In this document: in pieces, positions 36,772 through 45,565 of the stretch
Numbering within the stretch: position 1 is the stretch's first letter
Layout of the letters: each line of letters begins with the position of its first letter
Assembly (NCBI RefSeq): GCF_009770985.1
Contig: NZ_WSRW01000003.1
Span: forward strand, 605,275 to 669,274
Direction: 5' to 3'
From: Mucilaginibacter lacusdianchii
GTDB lineage: Bacteria > Bacteroidota > Bacteroidia > Sphingobacteriales > Sphingobacteriaceae
DNA: 64,000 nucleotides
Translations under genes and position numbers: made by a program
Notes under the pieces: generated by a model
Told to the model about the DNA's origin: nothing
Databases searched by the model: none
Seen by the model: only the letters and a program-made list of their open reading frames with translations

Positions 36772-38748
36772 CTACTTTTTCAAATACTTATCAAACCACT
36801 TAATGTAACGTTCAAAACGGTCTACCTGATAGCTGGGTACCGATATGCCGTGAAATTGATTAGGGTAAACAATAAGCTCGGCCGGTACATTTTGTGATTT
36901 TAGCGCCTGATACATTTGCTCGCTACCGGCGACCGGTACATTAAAATCGCGCTGGCCTACCATAAATTGGGTCGGGGTTTTTATTCTGTCTGAATGGAAA
37001 AAGGGGTAAGATAGTTTTACGTATTTATCCAGATTTTTCCATGGAACGCCAAGTTCGTTCTCATATTGCAGTACATATTGGTCGGTGCCATACATAGTTA
37101 ACTGTAAACCGCTGCCTGCACCGCTGCTGGCTGCCTTAAAGCGGGTGGTGGTGGCAATAGTGTAATCAGTTAAAATACCACCATAACTCCATCCGCCGAT
37201 ACCCAAACGGTTTGGATCTGCAATTTTTTGTTTCACCAGCTCGTCAACGGTGCCTAACAGATCGAGAACTTCCTTATTGCCCCAATCGGCCGATATGGTT
37301 TTAGAGTATTCCAACCCACGGCCAGTACTGCCCCGGTAATTTACGCCTACCACAGCATATCCGGCGCCAGCCAGCATCTGTCGGCTCAGGTCAAAGCTGT
37401 ATTCGTCCTGCGCGGTCGGCCCGCCGTGGATGAACAAAATTAATGGCAAATTTTTACGCTTGGTGCTATCCGGCAAATACAAAATACTCGACACCTGAGC
37501 ACCATCTTTGCTAATGCTTTGGAAACCTTCTACATGCGCCAGTTTAACGGTGCTTAGCCAGTTCTTTTGATGGTACGTAAGCTGACGTAATTTGCCGTTT
37601 TCTAAAGCAAACAGCTCGGTTGGTAAATAAGGCGTACTTAAGCGCAGTACATAACTGTCGTCATCATAAGGTACAGCGCCATTAATGCTGTATTTACCTT
37701 TACTTAGCGATGTGATTTGTTTGCTGACTAAGTTGTATTGGGCCAAGTACGACATCCTATCATCCTGCACCTGAAATGCAATATTCTGCCCGTCTTTGCT
37801 CCACACCGCACGACCAACAGGCCGGTCGAGCTGTTGGGTCAACAGCTGGTTGTTTTTGCCATCGGCATCCATCAAGCAAAGTATATCCTGGTCATACATA
37901 CTATAACTGGCGTTGCTGGTTGAACGTGAGTAGGCAATGTGTTTGCCATCTGGACTCCAATGGGGCTGGTCGTCGCTGCCGGTCCAAGTGGTTAGCTGTT
38001 TCATGGCTGCGTTCGGCTTGGCGTCTATTACAAAAATGTCGTCATTATGATTACGGTCCGGGTCTGTAGTACGGTTGCTCACAAACACAATCTTGCGCCC
38101 ATCCGGCGACCATTCCGGGCTGCCTTCGTCGCGGTCGCCACGGGTTAGGGTATCCAATTTTAGGGTTGCTATAGTAAATAAATATAGATGCGTATGATTG
38201 TGGTCCAAATAACCTAGGATGTCTTGTTTAAAATGAAAACGGTCAATATAAATGGGTTCAGGTGTTTTAGGCGCTTCTTTGCCTTTAAATTCCGGATCTT
38301 CAATCGCCAGCACCAGCCGTTTGCTATCGGGGCTCCAGGCATAGCTGTTCAGGTTGCCTTTGGTTATGTTGGTTAACTTTTTACCCTCACCGCCACGACG
38401 GTCCATCAACCAGACCTGCGATCCGTTTTTAGATTCACGTGCCGACAGGAAAGCCAGATATTTACCGTCGGGGCTCCAGCGCGGTGCCGAGGCGGCTTCG
38501 TCGCCATGAGTAAGTTGTATCGATTGCTGGCCGTCCCAACTTTGCATCCAAAGGTGCGATACCCTGCGGTTACGCGCGGTATCAACGTCAGATAAACTAT
38601 AAGCTATCCATTTTCCGTCAGGAGCTACCTGCTGATCGGCCAAGGTAGAAATGCGGTAAACATCAGCGGGCTTTAATGGCTTAGGTTGTGAAAAGGCACT
38701 GTTTGCCAATATCGTTAGGCTCGAAAGTAAGAGTAAACGTGATATCAT
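36772..38748 (-). CDS. S9-family prolyl oligopeptidase-like peptidase
   Basis: A 658-residue exported serine peptidase. A signal peptide (about 1-20, MISRLLLLSSLTILANSAFS) precedes a beta-propeller (about 30-400, with repeated WSPDGKYLAFLS-type units) and an alpha/beta hydrolase domain. The triad is S521 in GGWSYGG, D601 in GQRDFN and H633 in QFHGIS. It probably cleaves small peptides in the periplasm, like dipeptidyl or acylaminoacyl peptidases; specificity is not readable. It is convergent with the general-stress gene across a long palindrome. Confidence 0.92.
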   Translation of the reverse strand: MISRLLLLSSLTILANSAFSQPKPLKPADVYRISTLADQQVAPDGKWIAYSLSDVDTARNRRVSHLWMQSWDGQQSIQLTHGDEAASAPRWSPDGKYLAFLSARESKNGSQVWLMDRRGGEGKKLTNITKGNLNSYAWSPDSKRLVLAIEDPEFKGKEAPKTPEPIYIDRFHFKQDILGYLDHNHTHLYLFTIATLKLDTLTRGDRDEGSPEWSPDGRKIVFVSNRTTDPDRNHNDDIFVIDAKPNAAMKQLTTWTGSDDQPHWSPDGKHIAYSRSTSNASYSMYDQDILCLMDADGKNNQLLTQQLDRPVGRAVWSKDGQNIAFQVQDDRMSYLAQYNLVSKQITSLSKGKYSINGAVPYDDDSYVLRLSTPYLPTELFALENGKLRQLTYHQKNWLSTVKLAHVEGFQSISKDGAQVSSILYLPDSTKRKNLPLILFIHGGPTAQDEYSFDLSRQMLAGAGYAVVGVNYRGSTGRGLEYSKTISADWGNKEVLDLLGTVDELVKQKIADPNRLGIGGWSYGGILTDYTIATTTRFKAASSGAGSGLQLTMYGTDQYVLQYENELGVPWKNLDKYVKLSYPFFHSDRIKTPTQFMVGQRDFNVPVAGSEQMYQALKSQNVPAELIVYPNQFHGISVPSYQVDRFERYIKWFDKYLKK

Positions 38749-38977
38749 TCCGATATGTAAAATGTAAAAGTAAATAATGTTGAATATATCAAAAAAAGCG
38801 GTTGCTTTGTTAATTCCTGGTCTGTTTTAACTGTAACCAGATCAGTGATCTTGCTATGAAGTACTAATTATTAAAACTAAACGTATACTTAATTACGATA
38901 GATAGCTTATAGCATGTGTTTGCTAGATTTACCTTGTCAAAGTTGAAAGCCAAATTTAAGCGTACGTATTTTTATTC

Positions 38978-39676
38978 ATGAAATATATTATTAACAAGCA
39001 CCCATTGGCTATCCGATGGTTTCACTGGCTCAATTTTCCGTTGTTGGCGGTAATGATATGGAGTGGGTTGCTAATTTACTGGGCTTATGACCCTTACGCC
39101 ATTAAAATGTTTGGTGCCACGGTTATTAAGTTTTTTCCGGAATGGTTTTACCAAAAATATCATATCAAACGCCGTTTGGCTGAAGGTATGGCATTTCACT
39201 TTGTGTTTATGTGGCTATTTGCCGTAAATGGCTTTTTGTATGTATTATACACCATTATATCGGGCGAGTGGAGGCACCTGTTACCGCAAAAACACTCCTG
39301 GCGTGATGCCTGGCTAGTGTTGTTGCACGATTTGCATGTGCGTAAAACTGTACCACCTCATAATAAGTATAATGCTGCTCAGCGCATTGCTTATACTGCC
39401 GTTGTTGTTATGGGGTTAGGTTCGTTACTCACCGGCTTAGCTATCTATAAGCCTGTACAATTTAATTGGTTAACATTTATTTGTGGTGGATACCGTACGG
39501 CACGGCTTATTCATTTTGTATTAACTATCGGGTATTGTCTGTTTTTTATTATTCATATTGTACAGGTGGCTTTAGCCGGCTGGCAAAATTTTATCAGCAT
39601 GATTAGAGGTTTCGAAGTGAAAGATAGAGCTGCGGTTGAATCTGTTACTGCGAAAGGAGGAAGCGATGAGCGATAA
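38978..39676 (+). CDS. membrane cytochrome b subunit (thiosulfate-reductase/MsrQ-like)
   Basis: A 232-residue integral membrane protein with four to five helices and conserved histidines near the start (IRWFHWLNFPLLAVMIWSG), middle (AFHFVFMWLF, LHDLHVRK) and end (RLIHFVLTIGYCLFFIIHIV). These are the haem ligands expected of a b-type cytochrome of the thiosulfate reductase or Ni/Fe-hydrogenase type. It overlaps the next gene by 11 bases, so the two make a membrane-anchored oxidoreductase: this subunit passes quinol electrons to the molybdopterin protein. Confidence 0.87.
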   Translation: MKYIINKHPLAIRWFHWLNFPLLAVMIWSGLLIYWAYDPYAIKMFGATVIKFFPEWFYQKYHIKRRLAEGMAFHFVFMWLFAVNGFLYVLYTIISGEWRHLLPQKHSWRDAWLVLLHDLHVRKTVPPHNKYNAAQRIAYTAVVVMGLGSLLTGLAIYKPVQFNWLTFICGGYRTARLIHFVLTIGYCLFFIIHIVQVALAGWQNFISMIRGFEVKDRAAVESVTAKGGSDER

Positions 39677-40454
39677 ACCGGAAATGCAATCATCACCCAA
39701 CACTGAGCTTTATGACGCTAAAAAGGTAAGCCGCCGTACATTTATATCGTCGCTTACCTTTGTAGCAGGAGCAACGCTGGCCTATTGGGGCTGGGACGCT
39801 TTGTATGATGCTGCTAAAGAACCAACTGGCGCTACCGCTGGTGCACGTAAGCCGTTACGCCGGGTACTTAATGCTAACGGAGAACTGTTTGAAAATAATG
39901 TCAGTGCAGAACAACTCTCTCGCACTTATCCAAAAGCGATGGCGGTAAAGCGCCCGCGTGTAAACGGAGATGTTGGAATTACCGATAAAGAGTTGGCAGG
40001 CTGGAAGTTAAAAGTTGCCAAAAGCGTATCGGAAACATTTGAGTTCACGTTAGATGAAATTAAGAAACTGCCTAAAACCGAATTTGCTTTTGAGTTTAAA
40101 TGTGTGGAGGGCTGGAGCCAGGTAAGCCACTGGGGAGGGGTAAAGTTTAGCGATTTTGTACGGCATTACGGCTTGCACGAGCAGGCCAAAATGCAATATG
40201 TAGGCTTGCGTACGCCCGATGAAAAATACTATGTAGGTATAGATATGCCCAGCGCTATGCACCCTCAAACCTTGTTGTGCTATGAGGTTAGCGGTCAGCC
40301 ACTGTCGCCCGATCACGGCGCACCATTGCGATTGATCATTCCTACCAAATATGGGATCAAGAATTTAAAGCGCATTGGTACGCTTTTCTTCAGTAACGAA
40401 CGGCCACCCGATTACTGGGCCGAAAGAGGATACGATTATTTTTCGGGATTGTAA
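39666..40454 (+). CDS. Tat-exported molybdopterin oxidoreductase (MsrP/YedY-like)
   Basis: A 262-residue periplasmic enzyme. RR at 23-24 in VSRRTFISSLTF is a twin-arginine signal, so it is exported folded. The sulfite-oxidase-like molybdopterin core has C146 in FKCVEGWSQVSHWGG, the expected Mo ligand. It is encoded with a membrane cytochrome b, as in MsrPQ methionine sulfoxide reductases. The substrate could be methionine sulfoxide or another oxidised compound. Start ATG 39666 follows AGGAGG and overlaps the cytochrome stop by 11 bases; the frame also opens at 39636. Confidence 0.86.
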   Translation: MSDKPEMQSSPNTELYDAKKVSRRTFISSLTFVAGATLAYWGWDALYDAAKEPTGATAGARKPLRRVLNANGELFENNVSAEQLSRTYPKAMAVKRPRVNGDVGITDKELAGWKLKVAKSVSETFEFTLDEIKKLPKTEFAFEFKCVEGWSQVSHWGGVKFSDFVRHYGLHEQAKMQYVGLRTPDEKYYVGIDMPSAMHPQTLLCYEVSGQPLSPDHGAPLRLIIPTKYGIKNLKRIGTLFFSNERPPDYWAERGYDYFSGL

Positions 40455-40461
40455 GTGTTTT

Positions 40462-40510
40462 AAAAAGCAAATCCCTCATGCTGTTAAGGTATGAGGGATT
40501 TGCTTTTTTA
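40462..40510. terminator. bidirectional terminator
   Basis: A perfect 18-base stem, arms at 40462-40479 and 40491-40508, with an 11-base loop and A/T tracts on both sides. It separates two convergent genes. Confidence 0.9.
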
Positions 40511-40517
40511 AGATCAA

Positions 40518-41630
40518 CTACTTGTTCTTTAACCCAATCTGGTGATTGGTATAGTCTGTTAGGAACAGGTTGTTCACAAAAAAGTCTATACTCATAATGC
40601 TTCTAAAATCGCCGGAGATGTTAGGGTTTTGTATTTCCGTTAAGTTACCGTTACTATTGGTTGTGTAGGTGTAAGTAAAGCCGCGTTCAGTTGTAATAGT
40701 TACCGTTGAGTTATCTGGCAATTGTCCCAAGGCTTTCGTTTCACGAGTGTTTTCAATAGTTGATACAGATGGTGTACCTGTATCAAATAAAACCTTCGCT
40801 GCTACGGAGGTATTATTGTACGTGATAGTTGCCGGAATATTAGGCGAGTAGCCATTAGTAGCCGTATAGGTTAGCGGGTGCATGATAAAGCCCGAACTGG
40901 TTAAATCGGTGTTTACTAAGCCAACAGTTAATAAACCCGCCACATAGGTGCCCTTGGCATCAAAGCTGGTGCTATTCAAAGCCGCCAGTTTGAAACCGTT
41001 AGTTACATTGGCCGGATAGTTAAACGCCGCCAGCGGACTTGAAACCGGTATGTTGCCATACCCGCTGCCCGGACCTACGCCAAAAACGTCGGCTGCATGT
41101 TTAGCTAACTGGTTGCCTTTGCTATCCACAATTTTGTAATACATAAAAAAGGGAATACGCTTGGTGGTTAAACTGCCCTGAGCACTATTGCCGATGGTGA
41201 CGGTTGCATAAGCCAGGTTACCGTATTCACGTGTAAGACCGGTTAAATCGCCATAACTTAATATGCCGGTGCGTGACGTAACCGTTATTCCATTCACTTC
41301 AACTGAATCGCCGGTCACTTGTATACCCGAGCTGGTTATCATACTGGCCGGAATCAAGCCATCGGCATCCATTGTCATACCCGACGAGCCTGTATCAAAT
41401 ATGCTGGCGTAATTAACGGTTTGTGTACCTACCCGTGTTATTTGAACAAAGATGCGTTTGTTTAATCCGTTTCCAAATTGGTATAAACCTAATGTACCCA
41501 GTGGGCTTGGTGGAGCAACAACATTATCACGGTTATTATTGTCTTTTTTGCAGGCGTTGAAAGACATTAATATGCAGAAAGAAGTAATCCAAACGGGTAC
41601 TTTATGTAAGTATGTAATTAATTTATTCAT
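40518..41630 (-). CDS. pepsin-like aspartic protease lipoprotein (DUF3443-like)
   Basis: A 370-residue protein with a hydrophobic start ending in SFNAC (Cys at 27), so probably a lipoprotein. Two DTG motifs stand far apart: D79 in IFDTGSSGM and D283 in VLFDTGTPS. Each is followed by a hydrophobic strand, as expected for the two lobes of a pepsin-fold protease; the spacing (204 residues) also fits. Such proteins are rare and little studied in bacteria. Alternatively the motifs are kept in a non-catalytic DUF3443-like fold. It is convergent with the oxidoreductase across a strong terminator. Confidence 0.65.
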   Translation of the reverse strand: MNKLITYLHKVPVWITSFCILMSFNACKKDNNNRDNVVAPPSPLGTLGLYQFGNGLNKRIFVQITRVGTQTVNYASIFDTGSSGMTMDADGLIPASMITSSGIQVTGDSVEVNGITVTSRTGILSYGDLTGLTREYGNLAYATVTIGNSAQGSLTTKRIPFFMYYKIVDSKGNQLAKHAADVFGVGPGSGYGNIPVSSPLAAFNYPANVTNGFKLAALNSTSFDAKGTYVAGLLTVGLVNTDLTSSGFIMHPLTYTATNGYSPNIPATITYNNTSVAAKVLFDTGTPSVSTIENTRETKALGQLPDNSTVTITTERGFTYTYTTNSNGNLTEIQNPNISGDFRSIMSIDFFVNNLFLTDYTNHQIGLKNK

Positions 41631-41819
41631 GTCAGTTTTAAAACCAAATCTTTTTTTTAGGTATAAACGGAAAAAGTAGTTACGTTGTGTGATAAGGATT
41701 GTAATTATCTGTCTTATACTTTTGTTAGGTCACTAAACCATGTCTTTAATTGTGAGGCAAATCAATATCTAATCAAACTTAACATGTGGCAATCCTGTTA
41801 TTCCTGCAACGTTAACATC

Positions 41820-42719
41820 ATGCCTGCATCTAAAACGCCTATTTATACCGCTTTTGCCGCTAATTTGCTAATTGCCACAACCAAACTGGTAGCCGCTTTT
41901 TTTACCGGCAGCTCGGCCATGGTATCAGAGGGGATACACTCGCTGGTTGATACTAGCAATGAAGTGTTGTTGCTGTTGGGTATTAAGCAAAGCCAAAAGC
42001 CGGCTGATGCAACACGGCCGTTTGGATATGGCAAAGAATTATATTTCTGGTCATTTGTGGTATCGCTGTTGTTTTTTGCGTTGGGCGGTGGATTTTCAAT
42101 TTATGAGGGAATTGAACATTTAATGCACCCCGAAGAAGTTAAAAATCCGATTTGGAATTATGCGGTATTAGGTATTGCCTTTGTTTTTGACGGTATATCT
42201 TTTATAACAGCATTAAAAGAATTTAACCGGCAGCGGGGCAGTATGTCTTTCTGGCGTGCCATTCACGTAAGTAAAGATCCATCGACATTTGTGGTGTTGT
42301 TTGAGGATGCTGCTGATGTAATAGGTATTTTGATTGCCTTTACAGGAATTTTATTAGGACAACTGCTGCACAATCCTTACATTGACGGTATAGCATCCAT
42401 AATGATTGGTGTATTGTTAACGGTTGTAGCCATTTTACTTGTGCGCGAGAGCCGTAGTTTACTAATGGGCGAGAGTGCCGACCCTGACGAGTTAAAACAG
42501 GTTACCAATATAGCCAGTGAACATAATGATGTGGAACAAGTTGCGCAATGCCTGTCTATGTACCTGGCGCCCGAAGAAATTATTTTAGTACTTAAAATGC
42601 ATTTTAGAGAGGGCATCAGCAGCGAACAGTTGGCCGGTAGCATTGAAACCGTGCGGCGGAATATTCAAGAGCAATATCCACATTACAAACAGCTATTTAT
42701 TGAACCGGTAAAGGTGTAA
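41820..42719 (+). CDS. cation diffusion facilitator (CDF/SLC30A9-like) transporter
   Basis: A 299-residue membrane transporter with six predicted helices and a C-terminal cytoplasmic domain. The helix-2 metal motif is H40-x3-D44 (HSLVD). In helix 5 the usual HxxxD is replaced by E162-x3-D166 in VVLFEDAADV, as in the SLC30A9/ZnT9-like branch. It probably exports or moves Zn2+ or another divalent metal by proton antiport. The frame opens at 41685 but the extra 45 residues are unlike the family; ATG 41820 fits. Its stop directly abuts the stop of the convergent M23 gene. Confidence 0.87.
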   Translation: MPASKTPIYTAFAANLLIATTKLVAAFFTGSSAMVSEGIHSLVDTSNEVLLLLGIKQSQKPADATRPFGYGKELYFWSFVVSLLFFALGGGFSIYEGIEHLMHPEEVKNPIWNYAVLGIAFVFDGISFITALKEFNRQRGSMSFWRAIHVSKDPSTFVVLFEDAADVIGILIAFTGILLGQLLHNPYIDGIASIMIGVLLTVVAILLVRESRSLLMGESADPDELKQVTNIASEHNDVEQVAQCLSMYLAPEEIILVLKMHFREGISSEQLAGSIETVRRNIQEQYPHYKQLFIEPVKV

Positions 42720-44045
42720 TTATTTTCCTGAATCAATCCAGCCGGTATTGTCCTTGTCGTCAGTAATTAAATAATAGCTACGAAATGAACCTTTAATGTT
42801 AACCTGTGCACCTACAGGCAACACAGCTTTGCGGGCGGCGTTGGTGCTATCAGGTGCATCCCATAAGGGTTGCTGTTGTTTAATGGTTAGTGTACGTATG
42901 TTGCTGCTTGCCATAGCAACGTCCCTGCTGCTGATGTACCCTTGTGTTCCATCGGGCAAAATGGCTTTATACCAGCTATCTGTAGCAGCTTCAATATTAA
43001 CGGCTGTACTTATAGGAAGTGTTTCTATCGCAGTTGCTCTTTCACTCGGTTCGATATAAAATTTACTACGACTGGTAGTACGTGCCGTGGCGTTAAGCAA
43101 TTGTAAAGATGCGTTAATTTGCTTAGGTACTTTAATCTCACGATTAACGAAAGGAAACGGGTCTATAGCTCCGCCATTGGTGTAAATGCCAAAATGGAGA
43201 TGCGAAGGCGTGGTACGGGCGTTGCCGGTGTTGCCAACTAAGCCAATGGTATCGCCAATGCGAACCGCTTGACCGCTTCTGACCAACTGCTGGTCCAGAT
43301 GTGCATAGTATAAAGTATAATCGGCATCATTTGGATGCACAAATACTACCAAGCCACCCAATTTGTTCTCGGTCACATTAGTCACAATACCATCCGTTGC
43401 CGCAATCGCTGGTGTGTGCTTGGTTGCAAAGATATCCACTCCCTCGTGCTTACGGCCGCCATTATCACGGCCATCTCCCCAAAAACTGCCAATGTTTGGT
43501 TTGCCGGTTGATGACACCGGGAAGCTAAGTGACGGACCAGCTGTGATGTTAAGGGTATACTCGCCGCCACGTAACAACTCAGGCTGCAGGCGCAGTACAT
43601 ACTTGCCGGTTTCTTTTACTTCATATTGTAGGCCTAATCCTGCTGTATCAGCCGATGCAACCAATTTTTGTTCGTTGGTGTCGGTTTGTTGTAGCAGGTC
43701 AATATAAATGGAGTAATTAAATTGTGGTTTACGACTTAATGCGATATGCAGTTTTTGGCCGCGTTGTGCACTGAAGCGGAGTGCGGTAGCTTGAATTTTG
43801 TCGGCCGCAAAATAGCCGGATTCTTTATACGGTATGGTGATGGTTAAGGCATTGGTAACACTGGACCCACCTTTTTGCAACCAGCCGATGCCCATTGCGG
43901 TGCGGTCTAGCCCTGCATCTTTAAGACGCTGCGCATAGGCATCATGCGGTGATAGCTTTTTAAACAGCGACATAGGGCCGTTTTTGCTGCATGCTACCAA
44001 CAGCATGCAGCATGCTGTAAAAAAGTATTTATGAAATGTATTCAT
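42720..44045 (-). CDS. M23 metallopeptidase lipoprotein with SH3 domains
   Basis: A 441-residue lipoprotein (lipobox LLVACSKN near residue 18). Its LytM/M23 domain has HEGVD (HxxxD) and SHLHFG (HxH), the Zn2+ ligands of peptidoglycan endopeptidases. The N-terminal 150 residues are a beta-rich PPC-like part, and residues about 310-441 hold two bacterial SH3 domains (TAVNIEAATDSWYKAILPDG is part of one). It would cleave or regulate peptidoglycan crosslinks. The start could be 44045, 44060 or 44075; I take 44045 (MNTFHKYFF) because it begins the signal. Stop codons of this gene and of the CDF gene abut. Confidence 0.85.
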   Translation of the reverse strand: MNTFHKYFFTACCMLLVACSKNGPMSLFKKLSPHDAYAQRLKDAGLDRTAMGIGWLQKGGSSVTNALTITIPYKESGYFAADKIQATALRFSAQRGQKLHIALSRKPQFNYSIYIDLLQQTDTNEQKLVASADTAGLGLQYEVKETGKYVLRLQPELLRGGEYTLNITAGPSLSFPVSSTGKPNIGSFWGDGRDNGGRKHEGVDIFATKHTPAIAATDGIVTNVTENKLGGLVVFVHPNDADYTLYYAHLDQQLVRSGQAVRIGDTIGLVGNTGNARTTPSHLHFGIYTNGGAIDPFPFVNREIKVPKQINASLQLLNATARTTSRSKFYIEPSERATAIETLPISTAVNIEAATDSWYKAILPDGTQGYISSRDVAMASSNIRTLTIKQQQPLWDAPDSTNAARKAVLPVGAQVNIKGSFRSYYLITDDKDNTGWIDSGK

Positions 44046-44113
44046 TTTTAGTTTCATCATTAGTAAGCGTAACACATAAACTGTTGATGAAACGTATGGT
44101 TTTGATAGTTACC

Positions 44114-44692
44114 TTAACTTACTTCCTCCGTCGTTTCTTCAGATTTCTTTGGTGCTTCACCGGTGTTATAAAAGTGGATAGTAGATTTTATTTGATCAAA
44201 GCTGAAGCTGTCTGCAGCTTTGTACTGATCCAGTACCGCACTATTATCATTTATCAAAGCAATAAGGTCTTCCTGTCTGTCGCTTCTGCTTCTACGGTTA
44301 ATTAAAGCATTGCTTTTAATATCCACTAACGGACCTGTTCCTTTTTGTACATACCAGTAAGTGTAGGTGTAGGATGTGGGATAGCCTCCTGATGTTACGA
44401 TTTTTTCATAAATATTAATCTTACCTTCTTCTACTAAGCTCAAAAATTCTGGGTTCTTTTTATTAGGTAATGTAACAGCACGTTGAGGGTATTTGGCTTT
44501 TCGGAAGCAATATTGCTTAATAGAAGTTGCGTCTACCTCCTGATACTCTTTCATCGTATCAGTTTTAAATTTAACGCTCGAGCTAAACAAAATTCTTTTG
44601 ATTTTACATTTTACAGTATCACCCTGCAGGGTAATAATGTAGTCGGTTTTTTGTGCGTTGGCAGCATACGCTACTGTACAAAGCAATAGCAC
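44114..44692 (-). CDS. exported protein with disrupted signal peptide, function unknown
   Basis: A 192-residue ORF (numbered from a GTG at 44692) whose mature part begins QKTDYIITLQGDTVKCKI. From the GTG the signal is truncated and has no basic residue. An ATG at 44715 lies upstream but is one frame off: with one more T in the T6 run (44696-44701) it would read MLQLRFFAVLLLCTVAYA, a perfect signal peptide. So the gene carries a one-base deletion or the sequence has a homopolymer error. The mature protein is a Bacteroidota-type secreted protein, no named domain recognised. It lies 49 bases downstream of kdsB. Confidence 0.6.
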   Translation of the reverse strand: MLLLCTVAYAANAQKTDYIITLQGDTVKCKIKRILFSSSVKFKTDTMKEYQEVDATSIKQYCFRKAKYPQRAVTLPNKKNPEFLSLVEEGKINIYEKIVTSGGYPTSYTYTYWYVQKGTGPLVDIKSNALINRRSRSDRQEDLIALINDNSAVLDQYKAADSFSFDQIKSTIHFYNTGEAPKKSEETTEEVS

Positions 44693-44741
44693 TGCAAAAA
44701 ACGTAATTGAAGCATGATTGTGATAAGTATTTAGTGTTGAT

Positions 44742-45470
44742 TTATTGAGGCAATTTACGCAAATCTTCCGGCGTATCCACAGCCTGCGTTTCTAAATCTG
44801 TTTCAGCCACTCTGATGCGATAGCCATTCTCAATCCATCGTAACTGTTCTAGGCTTTCGGCTTTTTCTAATGACGATATAGGCAGCCGTGTTACTTGCTG
44901 CAATACATTGGCCCGAAAGCCATAAATGCCGATGTGCTTAAAATAATTAAAATGCGGTAGCCATTGCTCTGCTTCCTGCCCTCGAATATGTGGAATAGGA
45001 GAACGAGAAAAGTAGATAGCCTCACTTAATTTGTTGATAACAACCTTTGGCGAATTAGCATTATACAAATCATCAACGTTGGTTATTTTTTTAATGAGTG
45101 TAGCAATTTGTGTGTCACCGTCGTTAAAGCAAGCGGCTACCTTAGAAATTTGTACCGGGTCGATGTATGGTTCATCGCCCTGTATGTTGATAATCACATC
45201 GTACTCGGGATGATTGGCTGCTACCTCAGCGCAACGGTCGGTGCCACTTTGGTGACTGGCCGAGGTCATAACCGCTTTGCCGCCAAAGCTGTGTATATGG
45301 TCTAAAATGCGCTCGTCGTCGGTAGCTACAATTACCTCGTCCAGGCTGCTGCATTTAACGCACTGCTCATATACCCGCTGTATCATTACCTTGCCGGTAA
45401 TATCTACTAAAGGCTTGCCCGGAAAACGGGTAGAAGCGTAACGAGCGGGTATCAGGCCGAGTATTTTCAT
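44742..45470 (-). CDS. kdsB: 3-deoxy-manno-octulosonate cytidylyltransferase KdsB
   Basis: Activates Kdo with CTP to CMP-Kdo for lipopolysaccharide inner-core synthesis. The 242-residue enzyme has the nucleotide-binding PARYASTRFPGKPLVDI block and the metal-site NIQGDEPYI, plus HIGIYGFRANVLQQV, all family hallmarks. This implies a normal Gram-negative outer membrane. Cytoplasmic. It is on the minus strand between an exported unknown (49 bases downstream) and a deoxynucleoside kinase gene upstream. Confidence 0.95.
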   Translation of the reverse strand: MKILGLIPARYASTRFPGKPLVDITGKVMIQRVYEQCVKCSSLDEVIVATDDERILDHIHSFGGKAVMTSASHQSGTDRCAEVAANHPEYDVIINIQGDEPYIDPVQISKVAACFNDGDTQIATLIKKITNVDDLYNANSPKVVINKLSEAIYFSRSPIPHIRGQEAEQWLPHFNYFKHIGIYGFRANVLQQVTRLPISSLEKAESLEQLRWIENGYRIRVAETDLETQAVDTPEDLRKLPQ

Positions 45471-45479
45471 GTGTGTTGT

Positions 45480-45562
45480 TGGTTGTGCGTTGTTTGTTGT
45501 GAGTTGTCAGTCAAGAAAGTATTATTTGTATACGGACAACCGACGACTTACATCAAACAACC
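45480..45562. repeat. GTTGT-rich imperfect inverted repeat
   Basis: The spacer upstream of kdsB has a left arm of GTTGT-like units (about 45480-45512) and a right arm rich in the complementary ACAAC (about 45533-45562), around an AT-rich loop. Pairing is imperfect. It may be a decayed palindromic element or slipped simple repeat. Confidence 0.4.
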
Positions 45563-45565
45563 AAT

